Shown here: positions 55,658 to 63,682 of the stretch, piece after piece
How the letters are laid out: the number at the start of each line of letters is the position of its first letter
Position numbering within the stretch: the first letter of the stretch is position 1
Assembly: GCF_003970675.1 (NCBI RefSeq)
Contig: NZ_CP034562.1
Coordinates: forward strand, 3,348,001-3,412,000
DNA: 64,000 nt
Origin: Flammeovirga pectinis
Lineage (GTDB): Bacteria > Bacteroidota > Bacteroidia > Cytophagales > Flammeovirgaceae
Direction: 5' to 3'
Translations under genes and position numbers: made by a program
Notes under the pieces: model-generated
Database searches by the model: none
What the model saw: only the letters and a program-made list of their open reading frames with translations
Told to the model about the DNA's origin: nothing

Positions 55658-58600
55658 TTATGCGTTCTTCTCGTCTTTGTTTCTCACCTTAGCAAGGTAA
55701 TAAACGTTAGGACGAGTGTTGATTTCATCCAAGACATTGTATGCACGCTCGTGTAATTCGCCTTGTAATAACTGACGAACTTCTGAATCAGGATTATTCA
55801 AGTCGCCAAACTTGATTGCACCTGTAGAACAAGCTGTAGAACAAGCTGTAGATACATCAGAGTCAACCAATGTACGGCCTTCTCTTTTTGCATTTAATTT
55901 ACCTGCTTGAGTTCTTTGTACACACATCGAACATTTTTCCATCACACCACGAGAACGAACAGTAACATCTGGGTTTAACACCATTTTACCTAAATCGTTG
56001 TTCATGTGATAGTCAAATTCTTCGTTGTTATGGTATTTGAACCAGTTGAAACGACGCACTTTGTAAGGACAGTTATTCGCACAATACTTAGTACCGATAC
56101 AACGGTTGTATGTCATTTGGTTCAAACCTTCTGAAGAGTGTGTAGTTGCAGCAACTGGACAAACAGTCTCACAAGGAGCATTGTTACAGTGCTGACACAT
56201 CATTGGTTGGAAAACAACTTCAGGATTACGTGCAGCACGCTCCATCATTTCGTAATCCGTCATTGACGCTTTTTCTTCTTCAGTAAACTCATCTTCTGGG
56301 CGTTGGCTGTAATAACGGTCGATACGCATCCAATGCATTTCACGACGGTTAATTACTTCTTGTTTACCTACGATTGGCACATTGTTTTCAATATGACATG
56401 CAGTTACACAAGCTGAACATCCATCACAAGAGTTCAAATCAATTGCTAGACCCCAATGGTGGTTTGGATATTTATGAACATCAGCCTTAATTCCAGTTTC
56501 CTCATTCCAAAGAAGAGCGACACCAGGTTTATGACTTTCTTTCTTATGGGGATCTTCTGAATAACCATCAGAATCAATATCCCATGCAGAAATATCTGTT
56601 GCTTTTTCCTTACCCTCATAAGAGTTGATCATTACATCATGTCTTGCTGCAGCAGGGTTCTTAACATATTGAGCTAATGTAGTCTCTTGGATAATCGACT
56701 CACGACTCATGATTGTTTCGTGTGTTTGAGTTTGAGCAACATCAACTGATGCATCTATTGCTGTTACTGTAACACCTGAAGTAATCGTATAATTTGTTAA
56801 ACCTTTTGCTGAAAGCAATGCCATAGCATTATAACCTTCTGCTTCTTCTGCAACTTTTCCAGCTTTAGTACCTTGACCGTATCCTAAAGGAACAGCAATA
56901 ACACCTTGAGCTAAACCAGGTTGCATAATAACAGGTAATTCAAAACTTCCAGCTTTCGCTGCAACTTTCAATACCTTTTTCTTTGTTTCAAATTCCTTGT
57001 GAACATCTAATTTACGAGCGTCCTCAGGAGTAATTGCTACAAAGTTACCCCAAGTTACTTTCGTAATAGGGTCTGGAGTTTCTTGAATATATGGGTTGTT
57101 TGCCATAGTACCGTAGCCCATTACTGTAGCTGGGTATGCAACAAATTCCCACTCAGAAGTAGTTCTATATTTAGCTGCAACTTTAGCACCTGCTGAAGTA
57201 ACATCAGCAGAAGCTGAATAATTTACTACTTCAACACCCGTATCGTTTACAGATCTATAACTACCTGTTTCCTCTGTTTCAAAAATACCGTTGTGTAACG
57301 ATCTTACCCAGAAAGTTTGAGCCGAAAGCTCTTTTGATTGCATTGCAAACAATTCTTTTTTCCAGAAAGATTTTACAACCTCATCATATTCACTTTCAGA
57401 TCCGGCCCAAACTAAGAAAGAATCTTGTGCTTGACGACAATCAAAGATTGTATTGATAGTAGGTTGAGCTACACTAAAATATCCTCTCTTATATTCAGCG
57501 TCATTCCATGCTTCTAAGAAGTGAATATCAGGAGCATTAAAAGTACAAAGTGAAGCAGTAGTGTCTAAACGATCGTTTGTTGCTACTGATAGTTTTGTTT
57601 TCTTAATACCTGCCGCGATCTCTTTTCCTCTTGCGTAATCATAAACTGGGTTACAGTTATAGAATACAACAGCACCGTATTTTCCTGACTTTAATGCATC
57701 GATAAATGCATTCATTTGTACATCAGAACCTTGACGAGTATATAAAGGAGTATTTAAATCGATAGTCTTGCCATAGTTATCAAGCATTTGGTTGATTCCG
57801 TTCACTAAAAGTTGAACGTTTACATCATTAATACCTGAAACTACAATAGATTTACCTTTAGCCTTTAATAATGCTTTTGCAGCTCTCGCAACGTTAGCAT
57901 CCTTTAAAGTACCTTTCACAGTTGCATTACCAGTCGCTTTAGCAATTGCATTATACAATGCTGCTACAGCTACTCCTTCTTGCGAAGGTTTTAATGCTGA
58001 ACGATAATCTGCTGCTGCACCTGTAATTGTTAACATTGTCTCGAAACTAAAAAGTTGAGACATCTTCTTTTTGTTAGGCCCTACCTTACGTGTTTTAGCA
58101 AAATCTGTTGCAAAAACACCAGGAGATACCCAGTTGCCTAAGAAGTCTGCGTTAAAACTTACAACAACATCCGCCTCACCAAAAGAGTAAGAAGGAACTG
58201 CAGCTTTACCAAACTGTGATTTATTTGCTTCAATAATTGCTGAATTATTGTCTTGATCATAAGTGATCAAGTCTGCGTTATATTTATCAGCAAATTGATT
58301 TACTACTTTTTTAGTAGATGGAGATACAATAGTATTAGATACTACAGCAACTTTCCCAGCAGCACTCAAACCTTTGATAATCTCAGCATCAGCCTTTTTC
58401 CAAGTAGTATTAATACCACCTTTAGAAGGAGCTTGTGCTCTCGATTCATCATAAAGACCCATAATAGATGCATTCGCACGAGCAGTAACTGCTCCATTTG
58501 AATACTTAGAGAAAGAGTTACCTTCTATGAAGATAGGGCGCCCCTCTCTAGTTTTAACTACTACAGGCATAGCCTCTGAACCATTGAAGAAAGTAGAAGC

Positions 58601-58879
58601 ATAATAATTTGCTACACCTGGATCAATGTTTTCTGGCTTATTTAGGTAAGGAATTGCCTTCTTAACTGGAGCTTCACATGCTGCAAGCGAAACCGCTGCT
58701 ACACTAAAGCCCATAACTTTTAAGAAGTCACGTCTGTTGCTTTTGAAGTCTCCTTCAGAATTATCACCGTAAGCATCCTTAATAGTAAGGTGATCCGGGA
58801 ATTCTTTTTCCGCATATTTTACAAACTCAGGGTCGTTAGTCAATTGCTCAACGCCCTTCCAATATTCTTTCTTTGCCAT
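55658..58879 (-). CDS. actB: Alternative complex III Fe-S subunit ActB with Tat signal and molybdopterin-oxidoreductase-like domain
   Basis: A 1073-residue subunit. A twin-arginine signal (SNRRDFLKVMGFS, about residue 46) directs folded export. The first 720 residues resemble molybdopterin oxidoreductases, but in this complex that domain is known to lack the cofactor. The C-terminal 350 residues are a ferredoxin-like domain with four cysteine groups: CDGCSACVTAC, CQHCNNAPCETVC, CIGTKYCANNC and CSMC with late CSTAC. These should hold one 3Fe-4S and three 4Fe-4S clusters that wire ActC to ActA. Confidence 0.95.
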   Translation of the reverse strand: MAKKEYWKGVEQLTNDPEFVKYAEKEFPDHLTIKDAYGDNSEGDFKSNRRDFLKVMGFSVAAVSLAACEAPVKKAIPYLNKPENIDPGVANYYASTFFNGSEAMPVVVKTREGRPIFIEGNSFSKYSNGAVTARANASIMGLYDESRAQAPSKGGINTTWKKADAEIIKGLSAAGKVAVVSNTIVSPSTKKVVNQFADKYNADLITYDQDNNSAIIEANKSQFGKAAVPSYSFGEADVVVSFNADFLGNWVSPGVFATDFAKTRKVGPNKKKMSQLFSFETMLTITGAAADYRSALKPSQEGVAVAALYNAIAKATGNATVKGTLKDANVARAAKALLKAKGKSIVVSGINDVNVQLLVNGINQMLDNYGKTIDLNTPLYTRQGSDVQMNAFIDALKSGKYGAVVFYNCNPVYDYARGKEIAAGIKKTKLSVATNDRLDTTASLCTFNAPDIHFLEAWNDAEYKRGYFSVAQPTINTIFDCRQAQDSFLVWAGSESEYDEVVKSFWKKELFAMQSKELSAQTFWVRSLHNGIFETEETGSYRSVNDTGVEVVNYSASADVTSAGAKVAAKYRTTSEWEFVAYPATVMGYGTMANNPYIQETPDPITKVTWGNFVAITPEDARKLDVHKEFETKKKVLKVAAKAGSFELPVIMQPGLAQGVIAVPLGYGQGTKAGKVAEEAEGYNAMALLSAKGLTNYTITSGVTVTAIDASVDVAQTQTHETIMSRESIIQETTLAQYVKNPAAARHDVMINSYEGKEKATDISAWDIDSDGYSEDPHKKESHKPGVALLWNEETGIKADVHKYPNHHWGLAIDLNSCDGCSACVTACHIENNVPIVGKQEVINRREMHWMRIDRYYSQRPEDEFTEEEKASMTDYEMMERAARNPEVVFQPMMCQHCNNAPCETVCPVAATTHSSEGLNQMTYNRCIGTKYCANNCPYKVRRFNWFKYHNNEEFDYHMNNDLGKMVLNPDVTVRSRGVMEKCSMCVQRTQAGKLNAKREGRTLVDSDVSTACSTACSTGAIKFGDLNNPDSEVRQLLQGELHERAYNVLDEINTRPNVYYLAKVRNKDEKNA

Positions 58880-58938
58880 TTCTCTTTATAGAAAATCCGT
58901 TGAAAGCTTAGTGACCAAAAGGTTCAAAAAGCGACAAA

Positions 58939-60192
58939 TTAATAGTGACATTTAGCACATTCCAAACCACCAATGTCTTTTACCTTCATTGGTTCTTTAG
59001 AAGTTGCATCATGCATTTCTACCATTTTGTCATAATACGCATTACCTTTTGCGTTTACATCTGTCTTACGGTGACAATCAATACACCATCCCATTGTTAA
59101 CAACGAATGTTGTTGAACGACTTCCATTTTTTCAATCTCGCCGTGACAAGTTTGACATTCAACGCCTCCCACTTTCACGTGTTGTGAGTGGTTGAAATAC
59201 GCCAAATCTGGCAAGTTGTGAACACGTACCCATTGTATAGGTTCATCGTTCTCAATTGCTGAGTAGATTTTTTGGATTTCAGGAGAGTTTTGACGGATAC
59301 TGTTGTGACAGTTCATACAGATGTTTGCTGAAGGAATGTTAGCATTCTTCGATTTCTCTACACCTGTGTGACAGTACTTACAATCAATTTCGTAATACCC
59401 TGCGTGAAGTTTGTGTGAAAATTGGATAGGTTGATCAGGAGCATATCCTTGTTGTACTCCGACTGCAAATAAAGAATCAATAGTTACTTTAGCTACAATC
59501 ATGATGAATACAAAAGAAGACATTCCAATGAAAACTTGACTTTTAAAGATCGATGCAAAACTGAATTTAGCATTGATGTAAGTCTCATCTTCTTCGTCTA
59601 GTCCTTTTTGTTGTCTTAAGTATTGCGTTAATACATTGGCTAAAACAACCAATACTATTAATACTATACCTAGTAAGACTAATAGTCCGATAATTACCCC
59701 AACCAAAAGGTTAGAACTAACTACCATACCTTGAGGAGCTGCTGCTCCTTCTGTTCCCGATGCGTCTGCTGCTGCAGTTGCCTGTTTAGCTGGACCTTTT
59801 ACCGTTACATCTTTTACGTATGCTAAAACCTGTAATATTTCCTCATCAGAAAGATCTTGGTTTGGCATAATAGTAGGTTTAAACTTATCATAAAGTGCTG
59901 TTGCGTAAGCATCACCACTTTCGATAGTTTTACCTGGATGTTTAATAAATTTGGTCAACCATTTGACATCACGACGATCGTAAACATTCTTAAGCGCCGG
60001 TCCGACGCCTTTTTCGTGTACTTGGTGACAGGAAGAGCAGTTGCCATCGAAAAGCTCCATCCCGGCCGAGATCGACGCTTCATCAGTGGGAATGCCGTCT
60101 CCTTGACCAAACACTGTTGTGCTTGCTAGCAGTAAACCGCACACCACAGCCAATGTGTAGCGCAACCTTAATACACTTCTGCCGATACTCAT
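58939..60192 (-). CDS. actA: Alternative complex III multiheme subunit ActA with fused N-terminal monoheme cytochrome c
   Basis: First gene of the act operon; 417 residues from the ATG at 60192. The longer frame to 60252 is rejected because its start lies on the proposed promoter -7 box. Signal peptide about 1-30 (ending TTVFGQ). Residues 35-130 are a class I cytochrome c (CSSCH, later IMPNQDLSDEEILQVLAYV). One or two helices follow (about 155-250), then five c-heme sites: CKYCH, CMNCH, CQTCH, CIDCH and the terminal CAKCH. That gives six heme sites in total; the family is usually described as pentaheme. Confidence 0.93.
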   Translation of the reverse strand: MSIGRSVLRLRYTLAVVCGLLLASTTVFGQGDGIPTDEASISAGMELFDGNCSSCHQVHEKGVGPALKNVYDRRDVKWLTKFIKHPGKTIESGDAYATALYDKFKPTIMPNQDLSDEEILQVLAYVKDVTVKGPAKQATAAADASGTEGAAAPQGMVVSSNLLVGVIIGLLVLLGIVLIVLVVLANVLTQYLRQQKGLDEEDETYINAKFSFASIFKSQVFIGMSSFVFIMIVAKVTIDSLFAVGVQQGYAPDQPIQFSHKLHAGYYEIDCKYCHTGVEKSKNANIPSANICMNCHNSIRQNSPEIQKIYSAIENDEPIQWVRVHNLPDLAYFNHSQHVKVGGVECQTCHGEIEKMEVVQQHSLLTMGWCIDCHRKTDVNAKGNAYYDKMVEMHDATSKEPMKVKDIGGLECAKCHY

Positions 60193-60249
60193 ACCATTGA
60201 AGTTTTTATACAAAAAATTAGATGAAATATGCAATTGTACATTCAACTG

Positions 60250-60281
60250 CAAAGCTAATACGGGAGGGTAGATAATTCAAA
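60250..60281 (-). promoter_or_regulatory. Promoter of the actABCDEF operon
   Basis: On the minus strand TTTG (60281-60278) and TAGCTTTG (60257-60250) are separated by 20 bases, an excellent match to the Bacteroidota consensus. Transcription would begin near 60243, leaving about a 50-base leader before the actA ATG at 60192. Confidence 0.7.
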
Positions 60282-60598
60282 CTTATAAACAAATTGGCTT
60301 TTACCTATAAAACAGCAAAAAAACACAATCAATCAACTGTAAAACAGCTACTTAAACACCTTAAAATACAAAAAAAACTTATTTAGAACTATTCCAAATT
60401 ACAATAAAAAATGACATTAGACATCTTTTTACCATAAACAACTATCAGTTTCTTTCTCTAGTAACACTTCATTAACATAACATATGATAAAAGAGACAAT
60501 CGGTTGAAACCTTATTTTATTTAAAGAAATCATAGTAAAACACCTTAATATTTATCTCTAAGGAAAATTTAAATTCATTCTTTTAAAAATTTGCAAAA
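60282..60598. other. AT-rich intergenic region between the act operon and tRNA-Cys
   Basis: About 315 bases without a credible gene. The only structure seen is a direct repeat TAAAACAGC at 60308-60316 and 60340-60348 (32 bases apart, about three helical turns), just upstream of the act promoter. Confidence 0.5.
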
Positions 60599-60636
60599 CA
60601 AAAAAGGCCAAAACCATTTCTGATTTTGACCTTTTA
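60599..60636 (-). terminator. Terminator after tRNA-Cys
   Basis: Stem AAAAGGCCAAAAC paired, with one mismatch, to GATTTTGACCTTTT; on the minus strand it is followed by a T run. Directly downstream of the tRNA. Confidence 0.8.
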
Positions 60637-60637
60637 G

Positions 60638-60708
60638 AGGTGCCAGGCGGATTCGAACCGCCGTACGCGGTTTTGCAGACCGATGCCTAGCCGCTCGGCC
60701 ATGGCACC
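60638..60708 (-). tRNA. tRNA-Cys (anticodon GCA)
   Basis: The minus strand folds as a 71-nt cloverleaf: acceptor stem GGTGCCA/TGGCACC with discriminator U, D-arm GCCGAGCGGCTAGGC, anticodon arm with loop CTGCAAA (anticodon GCA), and T-arm GGCGG-TTCGAAT-CCGCC. CCA is not encoded. It is the only RNA gene I can identify in the window. Confidence 0.97.
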
Positions 60709-60887
60709 CTGTTCCCCGTAGAGTGATGCAAAAGTAATACATCAAATTATAGCACCCAAACAATTTCTTTAAAAAAAATACAAATAAAATTTAAGATTCT
60801 GTATTCCAAATAGGTATAGTTTCATTTTTTTAAATTAAACTTATAAATACATACATCCACATTCGGTTAAACTTAAAAAAACAGTTT

Positions 60888-61412
60888 ATGAAACATGAAA
60901 AATTTGCAAAAGAATCATTTGTAACTAGTGCAGAAATGGTTCTTCCTAACGATACAAACCCTCTTCATAATTTAATGGGAGGACGATTATTACATTTGAT
61001 GGATGTTGTTGCTGCTATTTCAGCTCAAAAGCACTCTAATAGAGTTGTTGTTACTGCTTCTGTAGATAATGTATCCTTCAAGCACTCTCCAAAACTTGGA
61101 GATACGATAACATTAGAAGCTCATGTTACGAGGGCATTCAATTCCTCTATGGAAGTATTCATTCGTGTTTATACAGAGAACATACCAAATGGTACTAAAA
61201 TAGAAACAAATACAGCCTTCTTTACTTTTGTAGCCGTTGATCAGACTGGGCGACCTATCATTGTACCTAAGTTAATTCCAGAATCTGAAGAAGAGAATAA
61301 GTTATTTGAAGGAGCCTTACAGCGTAGAGAGTTTAGGCTTGTAATGGCAGGTAGAATAAAATTAAAAGATGCGACCTCCTTACATGAATTTGTAGAAGAT
61401 ATAAATAATTAA
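60888..61412 (+). CDS. Acyl-CoA thioesterase (hotdog fold, YciA/BACH type)
   Basis: A 174-residue cytoplasmic hotdog-fold enzyme. The opening SAEMVLPNDTNPLHNLMGGRLLHLMD contains the catalytic Asn-Asp region (NDTNPLHNLMGG) typical of long- and medium-chain acyl-CoA thioesterases; the strand VVVTASVDNVSFKHSPKLGD follows. It hydrolyses acyl-CoA to free fatty acid and CoA; chain length is unknown. A single gene ending at a bidirectional terminator. Confidence 0.92.
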   Translation: MKHEKFAKESFVTSAEMVLPNDTNPLHNLMGGRLLHLMDVVAAISAQKHSNRVVVTASVDNVSFKHSPKLGDTITLEAHVTRAFNSSMEVFIRVYTENIPNGTKIETNTAFFTFVAVDQTGRPIIVPKLIPESEEENKLFEGALQRREFRLVMAGRIKLKDATSLHEFVEDINN

Positions 61413-61416
61413 AAAC

Positions 61417-61448
61417 AAAAAAGGTTACTCTCACAAGTAACCTTTTTT
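61417..61448. terminator. Bidirectional terminator between the thioesterase and pheS
   Basis: A 13-bp perfect stem AAAAAAGGTTACT/AGTAACCTTTTTT with a six-base loop between convergent genes. Confidence 0.93.
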
Positions 61449-61471
61449 ATTTCATCTAATTCTGAATTGAC

Positions 61472-62491
61472 TTATAGCCCTTCAAATTGACGTAAGAATC
61501 TTAAATCATTTTCTGTAAATAATCTAAGATCGTTAATTTTATATTTCAACATTGTCATACGTTCGATACCCATACCAAAAGCAAAACCAGTATATTCTTC
61601 TGCGTCAATACCAGATGCTTTTAAGACGTTTGGATCTACCATACCACAACCTCCAATTTCTACCCATCCTGAGTACTTACAGATATTACAACCTTTACCA
61701 CCACAAACAGAACAGCTTACATCTAGCTCGGCAGAAGGCTCTGTGAATGGAAAATATGAAGGTCTTAAACGAATCTGTGAATTTGGACCAAAAAATTCTT
61801 TTGCAAAGTAATAAAGTGTATCCTTCAAATCTTTAAAAGAAACATTCTTATCTACATATAAACCCTCAATCTGATGGAAGATACAATGTGCTCTAGCAGA
61901 AATAGTCTCATTACGGTATACTCTACCTGGAGATAATGTTCTGAAAGGAGGTTTTGCATTTTCCATAACCCTAACTTGTACAGATGAAGTATGTGTACGA
62001 AGTGCAATATCAGGATTTTTCTCAATAAAGAAAGTATCCTGCATTTCTCTTGCTGGGTGGTTTGGAGGGAAGTTTAATGCTGAAAAGTTATGCCAATCAT
62101 CTTCAATTTCTGGACCTTCAGAAATATTAAAACCAATACGTTCAAAAATACGGCTAATTTCCTCGCGTACTTTTGTGATAGGGTGAACAGACCCCATCTC
62201 GTTTGGAATATTTGGTAAAGTTAAATCTTGATGATTTATATCTGTAGCCTGTAAAGACTCCAAAGCATCCTGTAACTCTTGAAATTTATCTTGAGCAGCA
62301 TTTTTTAATGCATTTACAGTCTGTCCAAATGTTTTGCGCTCTTCTGGAGCAACAGTTTTCATTTGGCTAAATAAATCTGCAATAATTCCTTTTCTACCTA
62401 CTACACCAATACGGAAATCTTCCAGCTCATCCTTTGTCTGAGCTGTAGCTTTCTCTATTTGTTCTTCAATTTTTTTTATCTGCTCAAGCAT
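61472..62491 (-). CDS. pheS: Phenylalanine-tRNA ligase, alpha subunit
   Basis: A 339-residue class II aminoacyl-tRNA synthetase subunit that charges tRNA-Phe together with PheT. An N-terminal coiled coil (1-85) precedes the catalytic domain; motif 2 lies around RVYRNETISARAHCIFHQIE and motif 3 is FGMGIERMTMLKY. A four-Cys zinc-like knuckle (CSVCGGKGCNICKYSG) is present, as in relatives. pheT is not in view. A TAAATTTG box lies 89 bases upstream (62580-62587). Confidence 0.97.
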   Translation of the reverse strand: MLEQIKKIEEQIEKATAQTKDELEDFRIGVVGRKGIIADLFSQMKTVAPEERKTFGQTVNALKNAAQDKFQELQDALESLQATDINHQDLTLPNIPNEMGSVHPITKVREEISRIFERIGFNISEGPEIEDDWHNFSALNFPPNHPAREMQDTFFIEKNPDIALRTHTSSVQVRVMENAKPPFRTLSPGRVYRNETISARAHCIFHQIEGLYVDKNVSFKDLKDTLYYFAKEFFGPNSQIRLRPSYFPFTEPSAELDVSCSVCGGKGCNICKYSGWVEIGGCGMVDPNVLKASGIDAEEYTGFAFGMGIERMTMLKYKINDLRLFTENDLRFLRQFEGL

Positions 62492-62579
62492 AATCTATAA
62501 CTATATTGAAAGCGAACTAGTCACTTATATCATTCGATTTATTACAAGAAATGAAAATTTAGCATTTTCATTCAATCTG

Positions 62580-62587
62580 CAAATTTA
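62580..62587 (-). promoter_or_regulatory. Possible -7 element upstream of pheS
   Basis: Reads TAAATTTG on the minus strand (TAnnTTTG), 89 bases before pheS. No -33 TTG seen. Confidence 0.35.
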
Positions 62588-62672
62588 AAAACTTTATTAA
62601 GCTATTACACGAGTAATGCCATAAAAACTTAAGAAAGTTTGCTTTTTTATTATAATGTTTCCAATTGAAAAC

Positions 62673-62710
62673 AAAAAAACACCGATTTGACAAATACAAA
62701 TCGGTGTTTT
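62673..62710 (-). terminator. Terminator after the FKBP gene
   Basis: A 14-bp perfect stem AAAACACCGATTTG/CAAATCGGTGTTTT with a T run on the minus-strand side, 38 bases past the stop. Confidence 0.92.
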
Positions 62711-62747
62711 TAAAATTGATATTACTATCAATACTTATATTTTAAAA

Positions 62748-63209
62748 CTAGCAATTGCAGTTGTCATCTTCGCAAGAATCTTCACATACTTCTACTAATT
62801 CGATATCAAAGTTAAGATCTTTACCCGCCATTGGAGAGTTAGCATCAACTTTAATAACTTCGTCGTTTAATTCTACAACAGTTGCAGGAATAGGACCTTG
62901 TGGGCTTTGAAGACCAATTTGATCACCTATTTTAGGATTCATATCTGCAGGAATGTCGCTACGTTTGAACTCAATGATTAAGTCTTCACGAGCAGGACCG
63001 TAAGCTTGATCAGAAGGGATATTTACTGTTTTTTTATCACCTACAGTCATACCTTCTACTGCCGCATCAAAACCAGGAATCATTTGACCTGCACCAACTT
63101 TAAATTCAATTGGCTCACCGCGTTCAACTGAAGAATCAAATTGACTACCATCGTTAAGAGTACCAACATAGTGTACTTTTACTTTATGACCTTTTTGTGC
63201 TACTGACAT
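62748..63209 (-). CDS. FKBP-type peptidyl-prolyl isomerase, SlyD-like, with Cys-rich tail
   Basis: A 153-residue cytoplasmic foldase from the ATG at 63209 (MSVAQKGHKVKVHYVGTLND). An upstream ATG at 63242 lies within about 10 bases of the predicted transcription start and is less likely. FKBP-fold residues are visible (VHYVGTLNDGSQFDSS, GQMIPGFDAAVEGM, INIPSDQAYG-like NIPSDQAYGP). An insert-in-flap domain occupies about 65-120, as in SlyD. The last 12 residues (CEDSCEDDNCNC) hold four Cys and several Asp/Glu, suggestive of metal binding. A good TTG/TAnnTTTG promoter precedes it. Confidence 0.92.
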   Translation of the reverse strand: MSVAQKGHKVKVHYVGTLNDGSQFDSSVERGEPIEFKVGAGQMIPGFDAAVEGMTVGDKKTVNIPSDQAYGPAREDLIIEFKRSDIPADMNPKIGDQIGLQSPQGPIPATVVELNDEVIKVDANSPMAGKDLNFDIELVEVCEDSCEDDNCNC

Positions 63210-63257
63210 TTTCTTTTCATTTGAATTTTTTAGACGTACCATCGTCTAATAAGTGTG

Positions 63258-63287
63258 CAAAAATACAAAGATGTTAATTGCATACAA
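63258..63287 (-). promoter_or_regulatory. Promoter of the FKBP gene
   Basis: On the minus strand TTG (63287-63285) and TATTTTTG (63265-63258) are 19 bases apart, matching the Bacteroidota consensus. The start site would fall near 63251. Confidence 0.6.
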
Positions 63288-63360
63288 GAAAAGATTAAGA
63301 GTTATTTGAATCCATGTTGATTAATTAACTTATCACACTCAAATTCAAGTATATATAAAT

Positions 63361-63387
63361 AAAAAAGGAGTACTATTGTACTCCTTT
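63361..63387 (-). terminator. Terminator after the DUF4177-like gene
   Basis: A 10-bp perfect stem AAAGGAGTAC/GTACTCCTTT with a four-base loop, 22 bases past the stop, with TTTTTT... on the minus-strand side. Confidence 0.85.
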
Positions 63388-63408
63388 CCTTTTGGCGTAG
63401 TTTCTTAT

Positions 63409-63663
63409 TTAAGATACTTTCTCAAAAACTACAATCATTCCATCAGTGTAACTGAAACCCCAGCCACCAGTGCCTACATTACTAGAACTAGCAGAAGACA
63501 TAGCAGTAATACTAAATACTTTGTAACCTTCTTGTACATGTTCTTGAATACAAGTTTCTAAAGCTTCTGCAGTTTCGTCTCCAATAACTTTTACTGATCT
63601 TAATCTATCTGAAGTTGTTCTTCTAGATTCTTTTTTTGTTTTTACGTAGACTGTTTTATACAT
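63409..63663 (-). CDS. Small DUF4177-like protein
   Basis: An 84-residue soluble protein. The central ALETCIQEHVQEGYKVFSITAM and the final strand DGMIVVFEK follow the pattern of DUF4177, a small beta-alpha-beta fold often described as NotI-like or membrane-associated helper of unknown role. A Ser/Gly loop (SSASSSNVGTGGWGFSY) sits between them. It begins 19 bases after the stop of the truncated methyltransferase gene and may be its operon partner. Confidence 0.7.
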   Translation of the reverse strand: MYKTVYVKTKKESRRTTSDRLRSVKVIGDETAEALETCIQEHVQEGYKVFSITAMSSASSSNVGTGGWGFSYTDGMIVVFEKVS

Positions 63664-63682
63664 ATTCTGTTCGAAGTTGATC

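Noticed and set aside
55658-58879. ActB as a working molybdenum enzyme
   Set aside because: The context is clearly alternative complex III, whose ActB has a molybdopterin-type fold without the cofactor.
60193-60252. Start of ActA at 60252
   Set aside because: That ATG overlaps the predicted -7 box of the operon's promoter, and the signal peptide starts later, at 60192.
60575-60763. A 62-residue minus-strand frame
   Set aside because: It covers tRNA-Cys and its terminator; the tRNA cloverleaf explains the sequence.
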